Below are positions 24,535 through 32,855 of a stretch of DNA of 64,000 nucleotides, one piece after another (positions within the stretch are counted from its first letter, which is position 1; each line of letters opens with the position of its first letter). The notes beneath the pieces were generated by a model that did no database searches, had not been told where the DNA came from, and saw only the letters and a list, made by a program, of their open reading frames with translations. Origin of the DNA: Bradyrhizobium liaoningense (GTDB lineage Bacteria > Pseudomonadota > Alphaproteobacteria > Rhizobiales > Xanthobacteraceae); contig NZ_JAFCJT010000018.1 of assembly GCF_018130785.1 (NCBI RefSeq), positions 1 through 64,000 on the forward strand, read 5' to 3'. The translations under genes were made by a program, and so were the position numbers.

Positions 24535-25725
24535 ATGTTCGAACGCAAGACATTTTCTTACAAGGTCTCTTGGACCGCAGCAGCGGCCGCCATCGCCGGC
24601 CTCACGGCCATCGTGCCGGCCAACGCCGAGGACACCGTCAAGGTTGGCCTGATCCTGCCGATGACCGGCGGCCAGGCCTCGACCGGCAAGCAGATCGAGA
24701 ACGCGATCAAGCTCTACATGCAGCAGAAGGGCGACACCGTCGCCGGCAGGAAGGTCGAGATCATCCTCAAGGACGACGCGGCGATTCCGGACAAGACCAA
24801 GACGGCCGCGCAGGAGCTGATCGTCAACGACAAGGTCAATTTCATCGCGGGCTTCGGCGTGACGCCGGCTGCTCTCGCAGCCGCGCCGCTCGCCACGCAG
24901 GCCAAGATCCCGGAAGTCGTGATGGCGGCCGGCACCTCCATCATCACCGAGCGCTCGCCCTATATCGTGCGCACCAGCTTCACGCTGGCGCAGTCCTCCA
25001 CCATCATCGCCGACTGGGCGGTGAAGAACGGCATCAAGAAGGTGGCGACGCTCACCTCCGACTACGCGCCCGGCAATGACGCGCTGAACTTCTTCAAGCA
25101 GAATTTCACCGCCGGTGGCGGCGAGGTGGTCGAGGAAGTCAAGACGCCGCTCGCCAACCCCGACTTCGCGCCGTTCCTCCAGCGCATGAAGGACGCCAAA
25201 CCCGACGCGATCTTCGTGTTCGTGCCGGCCGGCCAGGGCGGTAACTTCATGAAGCAATATGCCGAGCGCGGCCTCGACAAGGCCGGCATCAAGGTGATCG
25301 GACCGGGCGACGTCACCGACGACGATCTGCTCAACAACATGGGCGACGCCGTTCTCGGCACGGTCACCGCGCATCTCTATTCCGCGGCCCACCCCTCGCA
25401 GATGAACAAAGATTTCGTCGCGGCCTACAAGAAGGCCTACGGCAACCGTCCGGGCTTCATGGCTGTGAGCGGCTATGACGGCATTCACCTCATCTACGAA
25501 GCCCTGAAGAAGACCAATGGCGACACCGACGGCACCAAGCTGGTTGAAGCCATGAAGGGCCAGAAGTGGGAGAGCCCGCGCGGCCCGATCTCGATCGACC
25601 CCGAGACCCGCGACATCGTGCAGAACATCTACATCCGCAAGGTCGAGAAGGTCGATGGCGAGCTCTACAACGTCGAGTTCGCGACCTTCGAAGCCGTCAA
25701 GGATCTCGGCAAGACCAAGAAGTGA
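24535..25725 (+). CDS. livK: HAAT ABC transporter periplasmic substrate-binding protein (second system)
   Basis: A 396-residue Peripla_BP_6 protein. Signal peptide: Lys-rich start, hydrophobic TAAAAAIAGLTAIVPANA with cleavage after NA. The mature start VKVGLILPMTGGQASTGKQI is the classic LivK opening. TLTSDYAPGNDA and VFVPAGQGGNFMKQYAE line the cleft. The C-terminus PRGPISIDPETRDIVQNIY is typical for the family. GGGGAGGGA lies about 6 bases before the ATG. It is the first gene of a plus-strand operon with permeases, two ATPases and a MetE-like enzyme. It differs clearly from the binding protein at 7247-8530, so the ligands probably differ. Confidence 0.92.
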   Translation: MFERKTFSYKVSWTAAAAAIAGLTAIVPANAEDTVKVGLILPMTGGQASTGKQIENAIKLYMQQKGDTVAGRKVEIILKDDAAIPDKTKTAAQELIVNDKVNFIAGFGVTPAALAAAPLATQAKIPEVVMAAGTSIITERSPYIVRTSFTLAQSSTIIADWAVKNGIKKVATLTSDYAPGNDALNFFKQNFTAGGGEVVEEVKTPLANPDFAPFLQRMKDAKPDAIFVFVPAGQGGNFMKQYAERGLDKAGIKVIGPGDVTDDDLLNNMGDAVLGTVTAHLYSAAHPSQMNKDFVAAYKKAYGNRPGFMAVSGYDGIHLIYEALKKTNGDTDGTKLVEAMKGQKWESPRGPISIDPETRDIVQNIYIRKVEKVDGELYNVEFATFEAVKDLGKTKK

Positions 25726-25734
25726 CGCGCGAAA

Positions 25735-25912
25735 GCGCGTCATCCCGGGGCGCCTCAGTGCGAACCCGGGATCTCGCGAGCCACTCTCTGCGTCATGCCC
25801 GGGCTTGTCCCGGGCTTCCACGCAAAGCCCAGACAAGAACGTGGATGGCCGGGACATATGTTCGAAGACGCATTTCGTGCTTTAGCCCCGGCCATGACGA
25901 TAACTCCAAGCT
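25735..25912. repeat. Intergenic palindromic repeats, family E (ATGCCCGGGC unit and a CGTCATCCCGGG unit)
   Basis: Two adjacent stem-loop units fill the livK-livH gap: GCGTCATCCCGGGGCGCC to GAACCCGGGATC, and CATGCCCGGGCTTGTCCCGG to the inverted GGCCATGACG near 25905. They are of the type common between Bradyrhizobium genes. As in the first liv operon, the binding-protein gene is set apart from other genes by hairpins, which may protect its mRNA. Confidence 0.65.
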
Positions 25913-25918
25913 GAGACG

Positions 25919-26788
25919 ATGACCTCTATCCTCACCAACCTGTTCGATGGCGTTGCCTACGGCATGCTGCTGTTCGTGCTCGCTTGCGGGCTCGCGGTCA
26001 CGCTCGGCCTGATGAACTTCGTTAATCTCGCCCATGGCGCTTTCGCCATGGCCGGCGGCTATGTCTGCATGGTGCTGGTCAACCGGATGGGCTGGCCGTT
26101 CTTCGCCGCGTTGCCGCTCGCTTTCGTCTCGTCAGCGGCGATCGGCATATTGCTGGAGCGTACGCTCTACCGCCATCTCTATACGCGCAGCCATCTCGAC
26201 CAGGTGCTGTTCACCATCGGTCTTACGTTCATGTCGGTCGCGGCCGTCGACTACATCCAGGGCTCGTCGCGGGTGTTCATCAACTTGCCGGCCGCGCTGC
26301 AGGGCCAGTTCGACGTGTTCGGCGTCGGCATCGGCCGCTACCGGCTGATGATCATCGTGATCTGCGGCCTGCTCACCGTCGGTCTCCAGCTGGTGCTGGC
26401 CAAGACCCGCTTCGGCAGCCGCCTGCGCGCCGCGGTCGATGACCCGCGCGCTGCGAGCGGCCTCGGCATCAACGTGCCGCAGGTGTTCGCTTTCACGTTC
26501 GCATTTGGATGCGGCCTCGCAGGCCTTGGCGGTGCGCTGAGCGCCGAGATCCTCGGCCTCGATCCGTATTTCCCGCTGAAGTTCATGATCTACTTCCTGA
26601 TCGTGGTCACCGTCGGCGGCTCCTCCTCGATCACGGGCCCGTTCCTGGCCTCGCTCCTGCTCGGCATCGGCGACGTTGCCGGCAAATATTACGTGCCGAA
26701 AATGGGACCCTTCGTGATCTACACCATGATGATCGTGATCTTGATCTGGCGCCCGAACGGCCTGTTCGGCCGCACGGCCGCGCGTTGA
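25919..26788 (+). CDS. livH: HAAT ABC transporter permease, LivH type (second system)
   Basis: 289 residues, about eight membrane helices. GVAYGMLLFVLACGLAVTLG and LMNFVNLAHGAFAMAGGY form the LivH signature. GSRLRAAVDDPRAASGLGIN is the coupling loop to the ATPase, and VTVGGSSSITGPFLASLLLG is the conserved late segment. Length and order match the family. LivM follows after 8 bp. Confidence 0.93.
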   Translation: MTSILTNLFDGVAYGMLLFVLACGLAVTLGLMNFVNLAHGAFAMAGGYVCMVLVNRMGWPFFAALPLAFVSSAAIGILLERTLYRHLYTRSHLDQVLFTIGLTFMSVAAVDYIQGSSRVFINLPAALQGQFDVFGVGIGRYRLMIIVICGLLTVGLQLVLAKTRFGSRLRAAVDDPRAASGLGINVPQVFAFTFAFGCGLAGLGGALSAEILGLDPYFPLKFMIYFLIVVTVGGSSSITGPFLASLLLGIGDVAGKYYVPKMGPFVIYTMMIVILIWRPNGLFGRTAAR

Positions 26789-26796
26789 GTTTGCCG

Positions 26797-27825
26797 ATGA
26801 ACGCTTCTTCCGACGTCGGTTATCACGCCCAGCGACAGGCGCGCTGGCACTATGGCGAAGTGGCCTTCTGGCTCGTTGTGCTGGCCTGCGGCTTCGCATT
26901 TCCCACGCGCTATCTGATCATGACCGACATCCTGCGGCTCGCGCTGTTCACGATGTCGCTCGACCTCATCCTCGGCTATGCCGGCATCGTCTCGCTCGGC
27001 CACGCCGCCTTCTTCGGCGTCGGCGCCTATGCGGCGGGGCTTCTTGCGCTTCACGGCATCGTCAACGAACCGGTGCTCGCGCTGATCGTCGCAGGCCTTG
27101 CGGCGATGGTGCTGGGCTTTGCCACCAGCTTCCTGGTCATTCGCGGCGTCGATCTGACCCGGCTGATGGTCACGCTCGGCATCGCGCTGCTGCTGGAGGC
27201 ACTCGCCGAACGTTTCTCCAATATCACGGGAGGCACCGACGGGCTGCAAGGCATCGAGATGCAGCCGATCTTCGGCGAGATCCCGTTCGACATGTTCGGC
27301 AAGACCGGCTTTTTCTACTCGCTGGCCGTGCTGTTCCTGTTGTTCCTGTTCGCCCGCCGCGTCGTGCACTCGCCGTTCGGCCTGTCGCTGCGCGCGATCA
27401 AGAACAATCCGCTGCGTGCCGCCGCCATCGGCATTCCGGTCAACCGCCGCCTGATCGCGATCTACACGCTCGCGGCCTTCTATGCCGGCATCGCGGGTGC
27501 GCTTTTCACCCAGACCACGGCGATCGCCTCCCTCGACGTGTTCGCCTTCGAGCGCTCGGCCGATTTGATGCTGGTGCTCGTCATCGGCGGCACCGGTTAT
27601 CTCTATGGCGGCCTGATCGGGGCCGTGATCTTCCGCATGCTCCAGGAATTGTTCTCCACCATCACCCCGCAATACTGGCAGTTCTGGATCGGTCTCGTGC
27701 TGGTCGTGATCGTGCTGATTGGCCGCCAGCGCCTGCATCGTTGGGTGCTCTATGTGCCGAACCTGATCATCAAGCAGGTCGCAGGCCGTAAAGCGGTCGT
27801 CGCCGTGCCGGAGAGCGACGCATGA
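26797..27825 (+). CDS. livM: HAAT ABC transporter permease, LivM type (second system)
   Basis: 342 residues starting at the ATG at 26797. The frame is open further upstream, but that part overlaps livH and is not protein-like. LDLILGYAGIVSLGHAAFFG is the LivM hallmark. SLRAIKNNPLRAAAIGIPV is the ATPase coupling loop, and VIGGTGYLYGGLIGAVIF is also conserved. About nine membrane segments. Its last codon overlaps the start of livG by 4 bp. Confidence 0.93.
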   Translation: MNASSDVGYHAQRQARWHYGEVAFWLVVLACGFAFPTRYLIMTDILRLALFTMSLDLILGYAGIVSLGHAAFFGVGAYAAGLLALHGIVNEPVLALIVAGLAAMVLGFATSFLVIRGVDLTRLMVTLGIALLLEALAERFSNITGGTDGLQGIEMQPIFGEIPFDMFGKTGFFYSLAVLFLLFLFARRVVHSPFGLSLRAIKNNPLRAAAIGIPVNRRLIAIYTLAAFYAGIAGALFTQTTAIASLDVFAFERSADLMLVLVIGGTGYLYGGLIGAVIFRMLQELFSTITPQYWQFWIGLVLVVIVLIGRQRLHRWVLYVPNLIIKQVAGRKAVVAVPESDA

Positions 27826-28577
27826 CCATCGCGCTCGAAACGCAAAACCTCGAAAAGCAGTTCGGCGGCCTGCGCGTCACCCGCGATCTGTCGTTGAAGA
27901 TCGAGCAGGGCGCTCGTCACGCGCTGATTGGCCCGAACGGCGCCGGCAAGACCACGGTGATCAACCAGCTCACCGGCGTGCTGAAGCCGAACTCGGGCCG
28001 TATCCTGCTCGAAGGCCAGGACATTACGGATTTGCCGGTGCACAAGCGCGTGCTGCGCGGTCTGTCGCGCACCTTCCAGATCAACCAGCTCTACCCCGAC
28101 CTGACCCCGCTCGAGACCATCGGCCTCGCCGTCTCGGAGCGCCTCGGCCATGGCGGCGACTGGTGGCGGCGGATGGGCACGCGGAGCGACGTCAATGGCG
28201 AGATCGCCGATCTCCTGAGCCGCTTCCATCTGCTCGACGTCATGAACGAAGAGACCGTGACGCTGCCTTACGGCAAGCAGCGCCTGCTCGAGATCGCGGT
28301 CGCGATCGCCGCCAAGCCGCGCATGCTGCTGCTCGACGAGCCCGCCGCCGGCGTGCCCGAGAGCGAACGCCATGACATTCTCGCCGTGGTCGGCGCGCTG
28401 CCGCGCGACGTCACCGTGCTCCTGATCGAGCACGACATGGACCTCGTCTTTTCCTTCGCCGACCGCATCTCGGTATTGGTCTCGGGCGCGCTGCTCACCG
28501 AAGGTCCGCCCGACGTGGTCGCGCGCGACCCGCAGGTCAAGGCCGTCTATCTCGGCGAGGAGGCGGTCAATGTCTGA
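27822..28577 (+). CDS. livG: HAAT ABC transporter ATPase, LivG type (second system)
   Basis: 251 residues. Walker A GPNGAGKTT, Q-loop region GLSRTFQINQLYPDLTPLET, the LivG-type variant signature TLPYGKQRLLEIAVAIA, Walker B MLLLDEPAAGV and switch IEHDMDLVFSFADR are all present. The start overlaps livM by 4 bp and the end overlaps livF by 8 bp, so the three genes are translationally coupled. Confidence 0.93.
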   Translation: MTIALETQNLEKQFGGLRVTRDLSLKIEQGARHALIGPNGAGKTTVINQLTGVLKPNSGRILLEGQDITDLPVHKRVLRGLSRTFQINQLYPDLTPLETIGLAVSERLGHGGDWWRRMGTRSDVNGEIADLLSRFHLLDVMNEETVTLPYGKQRLLEIAVAIAAKPRMLLLDEPAAGVPESERHDILAVVGALPRDVTVLLIEHDMDLVFSFADRISVLVSGALLTEGPPDVVARDPQVKAVYLGEEAVNV

Positions 28578-29286
28578 CCTGCTCGCGATCGACGCACTTC
28601 GTGCCGGCTATGGCGAGGCGGTGGTGCTGCCCAACATGTCCCTGCGCCTCGCCGAGGGGCAGGTGCTTGCGCTGCTGGGCCGCAACGGCACCGGCAAAAC
28701 CACGCTGATCAACTCCATCGTCGGCGTCACCCGCCGCTTCTCCGGCTCAGTGGCGCTTGCCGGCACCGACGTGACGAACTTGAGGGCGGACCAGCGGGCG
28801 CGCGCCGGCATCGGCTGGGTGCCGCAGGAGCGCAACATTTTCCGCTCGCTCACGGTGGAAGAGAACATGACGGCGGTGGCGCAGCCCGGCCCCTGGACCG
28901 TGGAGAAGGTCTACGAGATGTTCCCGCGGCTGAAGGAGCGGCGGAGTAATTTCGGCAACCAGCTCTCCGGCGGCGAACAGCAGATGCTGGCGATTGGCCG
29001 CGCGCTGACCCTCAATCCGAAGGTCCTGCTGCTGGACGAGCCGACCGAGGGTCTTGCCCCCATCATCGTCGAGGAGCTCCTGAAAGCGATCGGGGCCATC
29101 ACGCGGGCGGGCGGCATCTGTTCGATCATCGTCGAGCAGAATGCCCAAAAGATTCTGGGGCTCGCCGACCGCGTTGTGATATTGGAACGCGGAACGATCG
29201 TCCACGACGCCCCGAGCGCCGCGCTGAAGGCCGACCCGTCGGTCCTGGAGCGCCACCTCGGCGTCGCAGGGGCGGCGGCCCACTAA
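28570..29286 (+). CDS. livF: HAAT ABC transporter ATPase, LivF type (second system)
   Basis: 238 residues, the usual LivF size. Walker A GRNGTGKTT, IGWVPQERNIFRSLTVEENM (the LivF Q-loop pattern), signature LSGGEQQMLA, Walker B VLLLDEPTEGLAP and IIVEQNAQKILGLADR are present. It pairs with LivG as the heterodimeric motor under LivH/LivM. The MetE-like gene follows after 21 bp. Confidence 0.93.
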   Translation: MSDLLAIDALRAGYGEAVVLPNMSLRLAEGQVLALLGRNGTGKTTLINSIVGVTRRFSGSVALAGTDVTNLRADQRARAGIGWVPQERNIFRSLTVEENMTAVAQPGPWTVEKVYEMFPRLKERRSNFGNQLSGGEQQMLAIGRALTLNPKVLLLDEPTEGLAPIIVEELLKAIGAITRAGGICSIIVEQNAQKILGLADRVVILERGTIVHDAPSAALKADPSVLERHLGVAGAAAH

Positions 29287-29307
29287 AAAATCCTCGGGAG
29301 TCCAAGA

Positions 29308-30426
29308 ATGCAGCGAACCAAAGCCCCCTTCCGCGCCGACGAGGTCGGCAGCCTCCTGCGTCCCGCCAAGATCAAGGAAGCCCGCGCGAAGCTCGAAAAG
29401 GGCGAGATCTCGGCCGACGATCTGCGCAAGATCGAGGACATGGAGATCGAGAAGGTCGTGCACAAGCAGGCTTCGGTCGGCCTGAAGCTCGCGACCGACG
29501 GCGAATTCCGCCGCTCCTGGTGGCATTTCGACTTCCTGGCCAAGCTCACCGGCTGCGAAATGTTTCACCCGGACACGGGCATCCAGTTCGCGGGTGTCGA
29601 GACGCGGCATGACGCGGTCCGCGTGATCGGCAAGCTCGATTTCCCCGACGACCACCCGATGCTGGACCACTTCCGCTTCCTGAAGAAGTCCGCCGATCAG
29701 GCTCACGTCACTGCCAAGATGACGATCCCGTCGCCCGCGGTGCTGCACTTCCGCGGCGGCCGCAAGGCGATCTCCAAGGATGTCTATCCCGATCTCGATG
29801 CCTTCTACGAAGACCTCGGCAAGACCTACCGCAAGGCCGTGAAGGCGTTCTACGACGCCGGCTGCCGCTATCTCCAGTTCGACGACACCGTGTGGGCCTA
29901 TCTCTGCTCGCAGGACGAATTGCAGAAGGCGCGCGAGCGCGGCGACAATCCCGAAGGCTTGCAGCAGATCTACGCGCGCGTCATCAACTACGCGCTGGCC
30001 GAGAAGCCCGCCGACATGGTGGTGACGACGCATGTCTGCCGCGGCAATTTCCGCTCGACCTGGATCTCCTCGGGCGGCTACGAGCCTGTGGCCGAGACCA
30101 TGCTCGCTGGCACCAATTACGACGGCTACTTCCTCGAATACGACAGCGACCGTGCCGGCGGCTTCGAGCCGCTGCGCTTCCTGCCCAAGGGCGACAAGGT
30201 CGTCGTGGTCGGCGTCATCACCTCGAAGTTCGGCGAGCTCGAGAAGAAGGACGACATCAAGCGCCGTCTCGAAGAGGCCGCCAAGTTCGCGCCGCTGGAG
30301 CAGCTCGCACTGTCCCCGCAATGCGGCTTCGCCTCGACCGAGGAAGGCAACATCCTCTCCGAGGAAGAGCAGTGGGCCAAGCTCAGCCTCGCGGTTGAGA
30401 TCGCGAAGGAAGTGTGGGGCCAGTAA
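29308..30426 (+). CDS. MetE-like cobalamin-independent methionine synthase family protein (catalytic domain only)
   Basis: 372 residues matching only the C-terminal, zinc-binding barrel of MetE, as in YxjG/YxjH and core-MetE proteins; the N-terminal MetE half is missing. FRADEVGSLLRP at the start and VTTHVCRGN with His242 and Cys244, FLEYDSD with Glu277 and SPQCGFAS with Cys339 supply the four zinc ligands of MetE. ATDGEFRRSWWHFDF is the conserved substrate-site segment. It should transfer a methyl group to or from a thiol such as homocysteine; the methyl donor is not known for this branch. As the last gene of a liv operon (21 bp after livF), it may act on the imported compound. Confidence 0.85.
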   Translation: MQRTKAPFRADEVGSLLRPAKIKEARAKLEKGEISADDLRKIEDMEIEKVVHKQASVGLKLATDGEFRRSWWHFDFLAKLTGCEMFHPDTGIQFAGVETRHDAVRVIGKLDFPDDHPMLDHFRFLKKSADQAHVTAKMTIPSPAVLHFRGGRKAISKDVYPDLDAFYEDLGKTYRKAVKAFYDAGCRYLQFDDTVWAYLCSQDELQKARERGDNPEGLQQIYARVINYALAEKPADMVVTTHVCRGNFRSTWISSGGYEPVAETMLAGTNYDGYFLEYDSDRAGGFEPLRFLPKGDKVVVVGVITSKFGELEKKDDIKRRLEEAAKFAPLEQLALSPQCGFASTEEGNILSEEEQWAKLSLAVEIAKEVWGQ

Positions 30427-30439
30427 GGCTCCGCTTGTT

Positions 30440-30523
30440 CCGCTGTCATTCCCCGCGAAGGCGGGGAATCCAGTACGCCGCGGCTTGTCCGTATTACATC
30501 GCGTTCTCTGGAATACTGGGCGG
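30440..30523. repeat. Intergenic palindromic repeat, family C (copy 2, 3' truncated)
   Basis: Begins GTCATTCCCCGCGAAGGCGG with a self-complementary CCCCGCGAAGGCGGGG, continues TCCAGTACGCCGCGGC and stops after TCTGGAATACTGG. The copy at 7099-7222 has a further hairpin at that end, which is missing here. The break coincides with the beginning of the IS30-related segment, so the insertion or a later deletion probably cut the repeat. Confidence 0.7.
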
Positions 30524-30563
30524 ATTCAAGCGTTCGTCGCCACACTCAGCGAAGGAGGTTGCG

Positions 30564-31160
30564 ATGGAGAACCGTATGCGGGCAGGTCGGCCTCGAGAGG
30601 TCTTGCGAGAGGATTATAGACCGTTCTGGACTGCGATTGGCTCGGGGCGATGGAGCGCGGATGCTGCGGTTGAGGCCGGGGTGTCGCCGACGGTCGGAGT
30701 ACGCTGGTTCCGGAGGGCGGGCGGTATGCCGCCAACACATTTATCGCGGTCGTCAAAACCTCTATCGGAGCGCTACTTCTCGTTCGCCGAACGTGAGGAG
30801 ATCGCCATCTTGCGCGCGCAGGGTCATGGGGTGCGAGCCATAGCTCGTCAGCTCGATCGGCCTCCATGCACGACCTCTCGTGAACTCCGGCGCAATGTGG
30901 CGCGCCGCCACGGCGCTCCAGAGTACCGAGCGACCACGGCACAATGGCACGCTGATCGGTCCGCCCGACAGCCCAAGTCGGCGAAGTTGGCAATCAATCC
31001 GGCCCTGCGGGATTATGTGCAGGACAGGCTTGCCGGTATGATCGCCAAGCCGGACGGGGAGTCGCTCGCTGGCCCGAAGGTCGTGTGGAAGGGGCGCCGG
31101 GCTGTGCATCGGCAAAGCCGGCGCTGGGCGACGGCATGGAGCCCGGACTGGGACGCATGA
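30564..31160 (+). pseudogene. IS30-family transposase, 3' truncated
   Basis: Starts at the ATG at 30564 behind GAAGGAGG. The N-terminal part carries the IS30 helix-turn-helix region: YFSFAEREEIAILRAQGHGV, RAIARQLDRPPCTTSRELRR and EYRATTAQWHADRSARQPK. It then runs to WKGRRAVHRQSRRW and AWSP. In relatives I know, AWSPEQIARRL and the DDE catalytic domain follow. Here the frame passes into unrelated sequence near 31147 and stops at 31160, so the whole catalytic half is gone and the gene cannot transpose. The left end abuts a truncated palindromic repeat. Confidence 0.8.
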
Positions 31161-31525
31161 GGCGATTTCTGATCCGGCTCCTGATCTTTGGGTTGCTTGG
31201 CCCCGCGGTTATATACGCAAGCATTTACCTGACCGTGCGCACGGCCGAACGGTGGTGGTGGCCTCAGCCTTCGATCTACTGGGTGGAGCTGACGCCATTT
31301 CTGCTCTCCGCGTTTGTTGATGGCGCCTTGCAAAACTTGAGCGCTTCGCAGCGGCTAGTGTTCACGGCAAGCGCCACCTTCATGGCCTCCGATCTGGCAT
31401 GCGCTCTCGCGTACGGCGGGTTTGGCGCTTGGATGTTTGGCCTTTATACGCCGGTCATTGCTGCTGTGTGTTCTGTGGTCGCATCGGGCACAGATATAGA
31501 GGACGGCGGTTTCATCGGCGATTGA
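31157..31525 (+). CDS. Small membrane protein of unknown function
   Basis: 122 residues from the ATG at 31157, which overlaps the stop of the truncated transposase (ATGA). The N-terminus is basic followed by a hydrophobic helix (LIRLLIFGLLGPAVIYASIY). Further hydrophobic segments lie at about 45-60, 72-90 and 92-110, giving three to four membrane passes. The front of the gene lies only ~10 bp from the transposase break, so the original start may have been lost and the present one may be fortuitous. I do not recognise the family. Confidence 0.5.
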   Translation: MRRFLIRLLIFGLLGPAVIYASIYLTVRTAERWWWPQPSIYWVELTPFLLSAFVDGALQNLSASQRLVFTASATFMASDLACALAYGGFGAWMFGLYTPVIAAVCSVVASGTDIEDGGFIGD

Positions 31526-31795
31526 TAACGTGGCTTTTCAATCGTCCGCTGGGTCAAAAGCTGACCTCGGCAGCTACGGGCCATGTGTGGACATCGCGCT
31601 TGGTGTCAATCACAGGATTACTAAAGAAAAGAGAGAGCGCACTGTCACATGCGCCCCCACCGGAGATTTCGGCCGAATCCTTACTGACCCTCTTTATGCT
31701 TCAATAATCTCTTGGATCCCTTTCTTCACCGCTTCGAGATTCAAAGAAGCAGGGTCCCGCATCGGCGAATAGTCGACGGCCGTCAACGGTCAGTA
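31526..31795. other. Intergenic, nothing recognised
   Basis: 270 bp of lower GC content than the surroundings with short open frames but no motif, ribosome site or repeat that I can identify. It lies downstream of the small membrane protein and downstream (convergent) of the Gly/Arg-rich protein. Confidence 0.4.
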
Positions 31796-32155
31796 TCAGT
31801 ACCGGGGATATCCGCCACAAATGTAGTTGCCGTAGGCGTCGTAGCAATTGCGTTGATTGTAGTAGGCGGCGGAACCGACGGCGGCCGCACCGAGCGCCGC
31901 CGCTCCTACCGCTACCCCGGGACGATAGGCGTAGGCGCCACGATAGCCACGATAACCGCCATGGTAGCCGCCCCGATAGCCGCCGCGAACAGCCACGGCC
32001 CGACCGCCTCCCGGACCGCGAACCGCGACCGCCCGGCCGCCGCCGGCGCGGTAGCCGCCGCGAGCGTCTGCCGGTTGTGGATCGAAAGTGCTGGCGATCA
32101 GCACGAGGCCGGCGATGACAACAAGACCTTTGGCAAGGAGACCTTTACGAAGCAT
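31796..32155 (-). CDS. Secreted Gly/Arg/Tyr-rich small protein
   Basis: 119 residues from the ATG at 32155, preceded by GGAGAAG. A signal peptide (LLAKGLVVIAGLVLIAS, cleavage after ADA) is followed by a low-complexity region. GGRAVAVRG occurs twice, then come Gly-Tyr-Arg repeats (GGYRGGYHGGYRGYRG), a hydrophobic Ala/Gly stretch (AVGAAALGAAAVGSAAYY) and a C-terminus with two Cys (NCYDAYGNYICGG) that may form a disulfide. Similar short glycine-rich periplasmic proteins are common in Bradyrhizobium; their function is unknown. It is flanked by scrambled DNA on both sides. Confidence 0.75.
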   Translation of the reverse strand: MLRKGLLAKGLVVIAGLVLIASTFDPQPADARGGYRAGGGRAVAVRGPGGGRAVAVRGGYRGGYHGGYRGYRGAYAYRPGVAVGAAALGAAAVGSAAYYNQRNCYDAYGNYICGGYPRY

Positions 32156-32496
32156 GCGTCTTCTCCGTGGGTTGCGGGGGAACAGGATCGCACGGCGGTT
32201 CGCCAGTGTTCGAGTTTCCCTCAATGTCGCCCCCGATGCCGCGTTTCCCGTGTCGATGATGTCGTCGCGACAGGGAGTTGCCAAGCGGAAGTGTCGGCGT
32301 GGACTGTGGTCGGGCGCGTAAATCCATAACGATGAACTCGCGTCTTCGTTCGGTGCCGATGGTAGTTTTCCTCCTCGGTCCGACAAAACGGTCCGAAAGA
32401 TGGGTCCCACCGCCGAGCGCGGCTTTGATATTCGTCGGATCGACGATCTGGGCAAAGCGGTGCTGGGGCGACCGCTGGCGTTGATGAGTACGCGCC
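32156..32496. other. Unassigned insert replacing the end of a TPR gene
   Basis: 341 bp between the start of the Gly/Arg-rich gene and the point where the truncated TPR gene loses family resemblance. Minus-strand frames are open but I find no motif. The left part must contain the promoter of the 31796-32155 gene. It may be the relic of an inserted element or a deletion junction. Confidence 0.4.
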
Positions 32497-32688
32497 ATAG
32501 ATTGTCGCAAGCTGCTCACCTTTGAACACCTTGAGCGCGAGGATCTTGTTGCAGGCGTCGATCATCTGGTCGGCCGGCGTGGTCTCGGTGGTGCAGAGCG
32601 GCCCGAGCTGGCTGCGCGCCTGCGCGAAGGCGGGTGCGGCCCACGGGGTTGCGGCGAGCAGGCAGAGCGCGACGAGCAGGCGGCGCAT
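32497..32688 (-). pseudogene. Truncated TPR-family periplasmic protein (N-terminal 64 residues)
   Basis: From the ATG at 32688 the frame reads a signal peptide (LLVALCLLAATPWAAPAFAQ) and then CTTETTPADQMIDACNKILA and FKGEQLATIY. This is the start of a TPR-repeat protein that I know from many Bradyrhizobium genomes (usually continuing FWRAVGWNKKGDY and several TPRs). After residue 64 the resemblance stops abruptly. The frame runs on to 32221 through sequence that is not TPR-like. The gene has lost all its repeats. Confidence 0.65.
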
Positions 32689-32855
32689 GGCGGTGGTCCC
32701 TTGAAGGAGAAGCGCTTGTTTGTTGCCCGGCGGTGCGCCGGGGTTCACGCGCTCGTCATTGGACATGGGGTAAAGCGGGAGGAGGGTATTCCCTCAGTGG
32801 GCAGATTTTGCTACGACGCTGGTTCCCAACATCGCTGCCCACCGCTTTCCCACTC

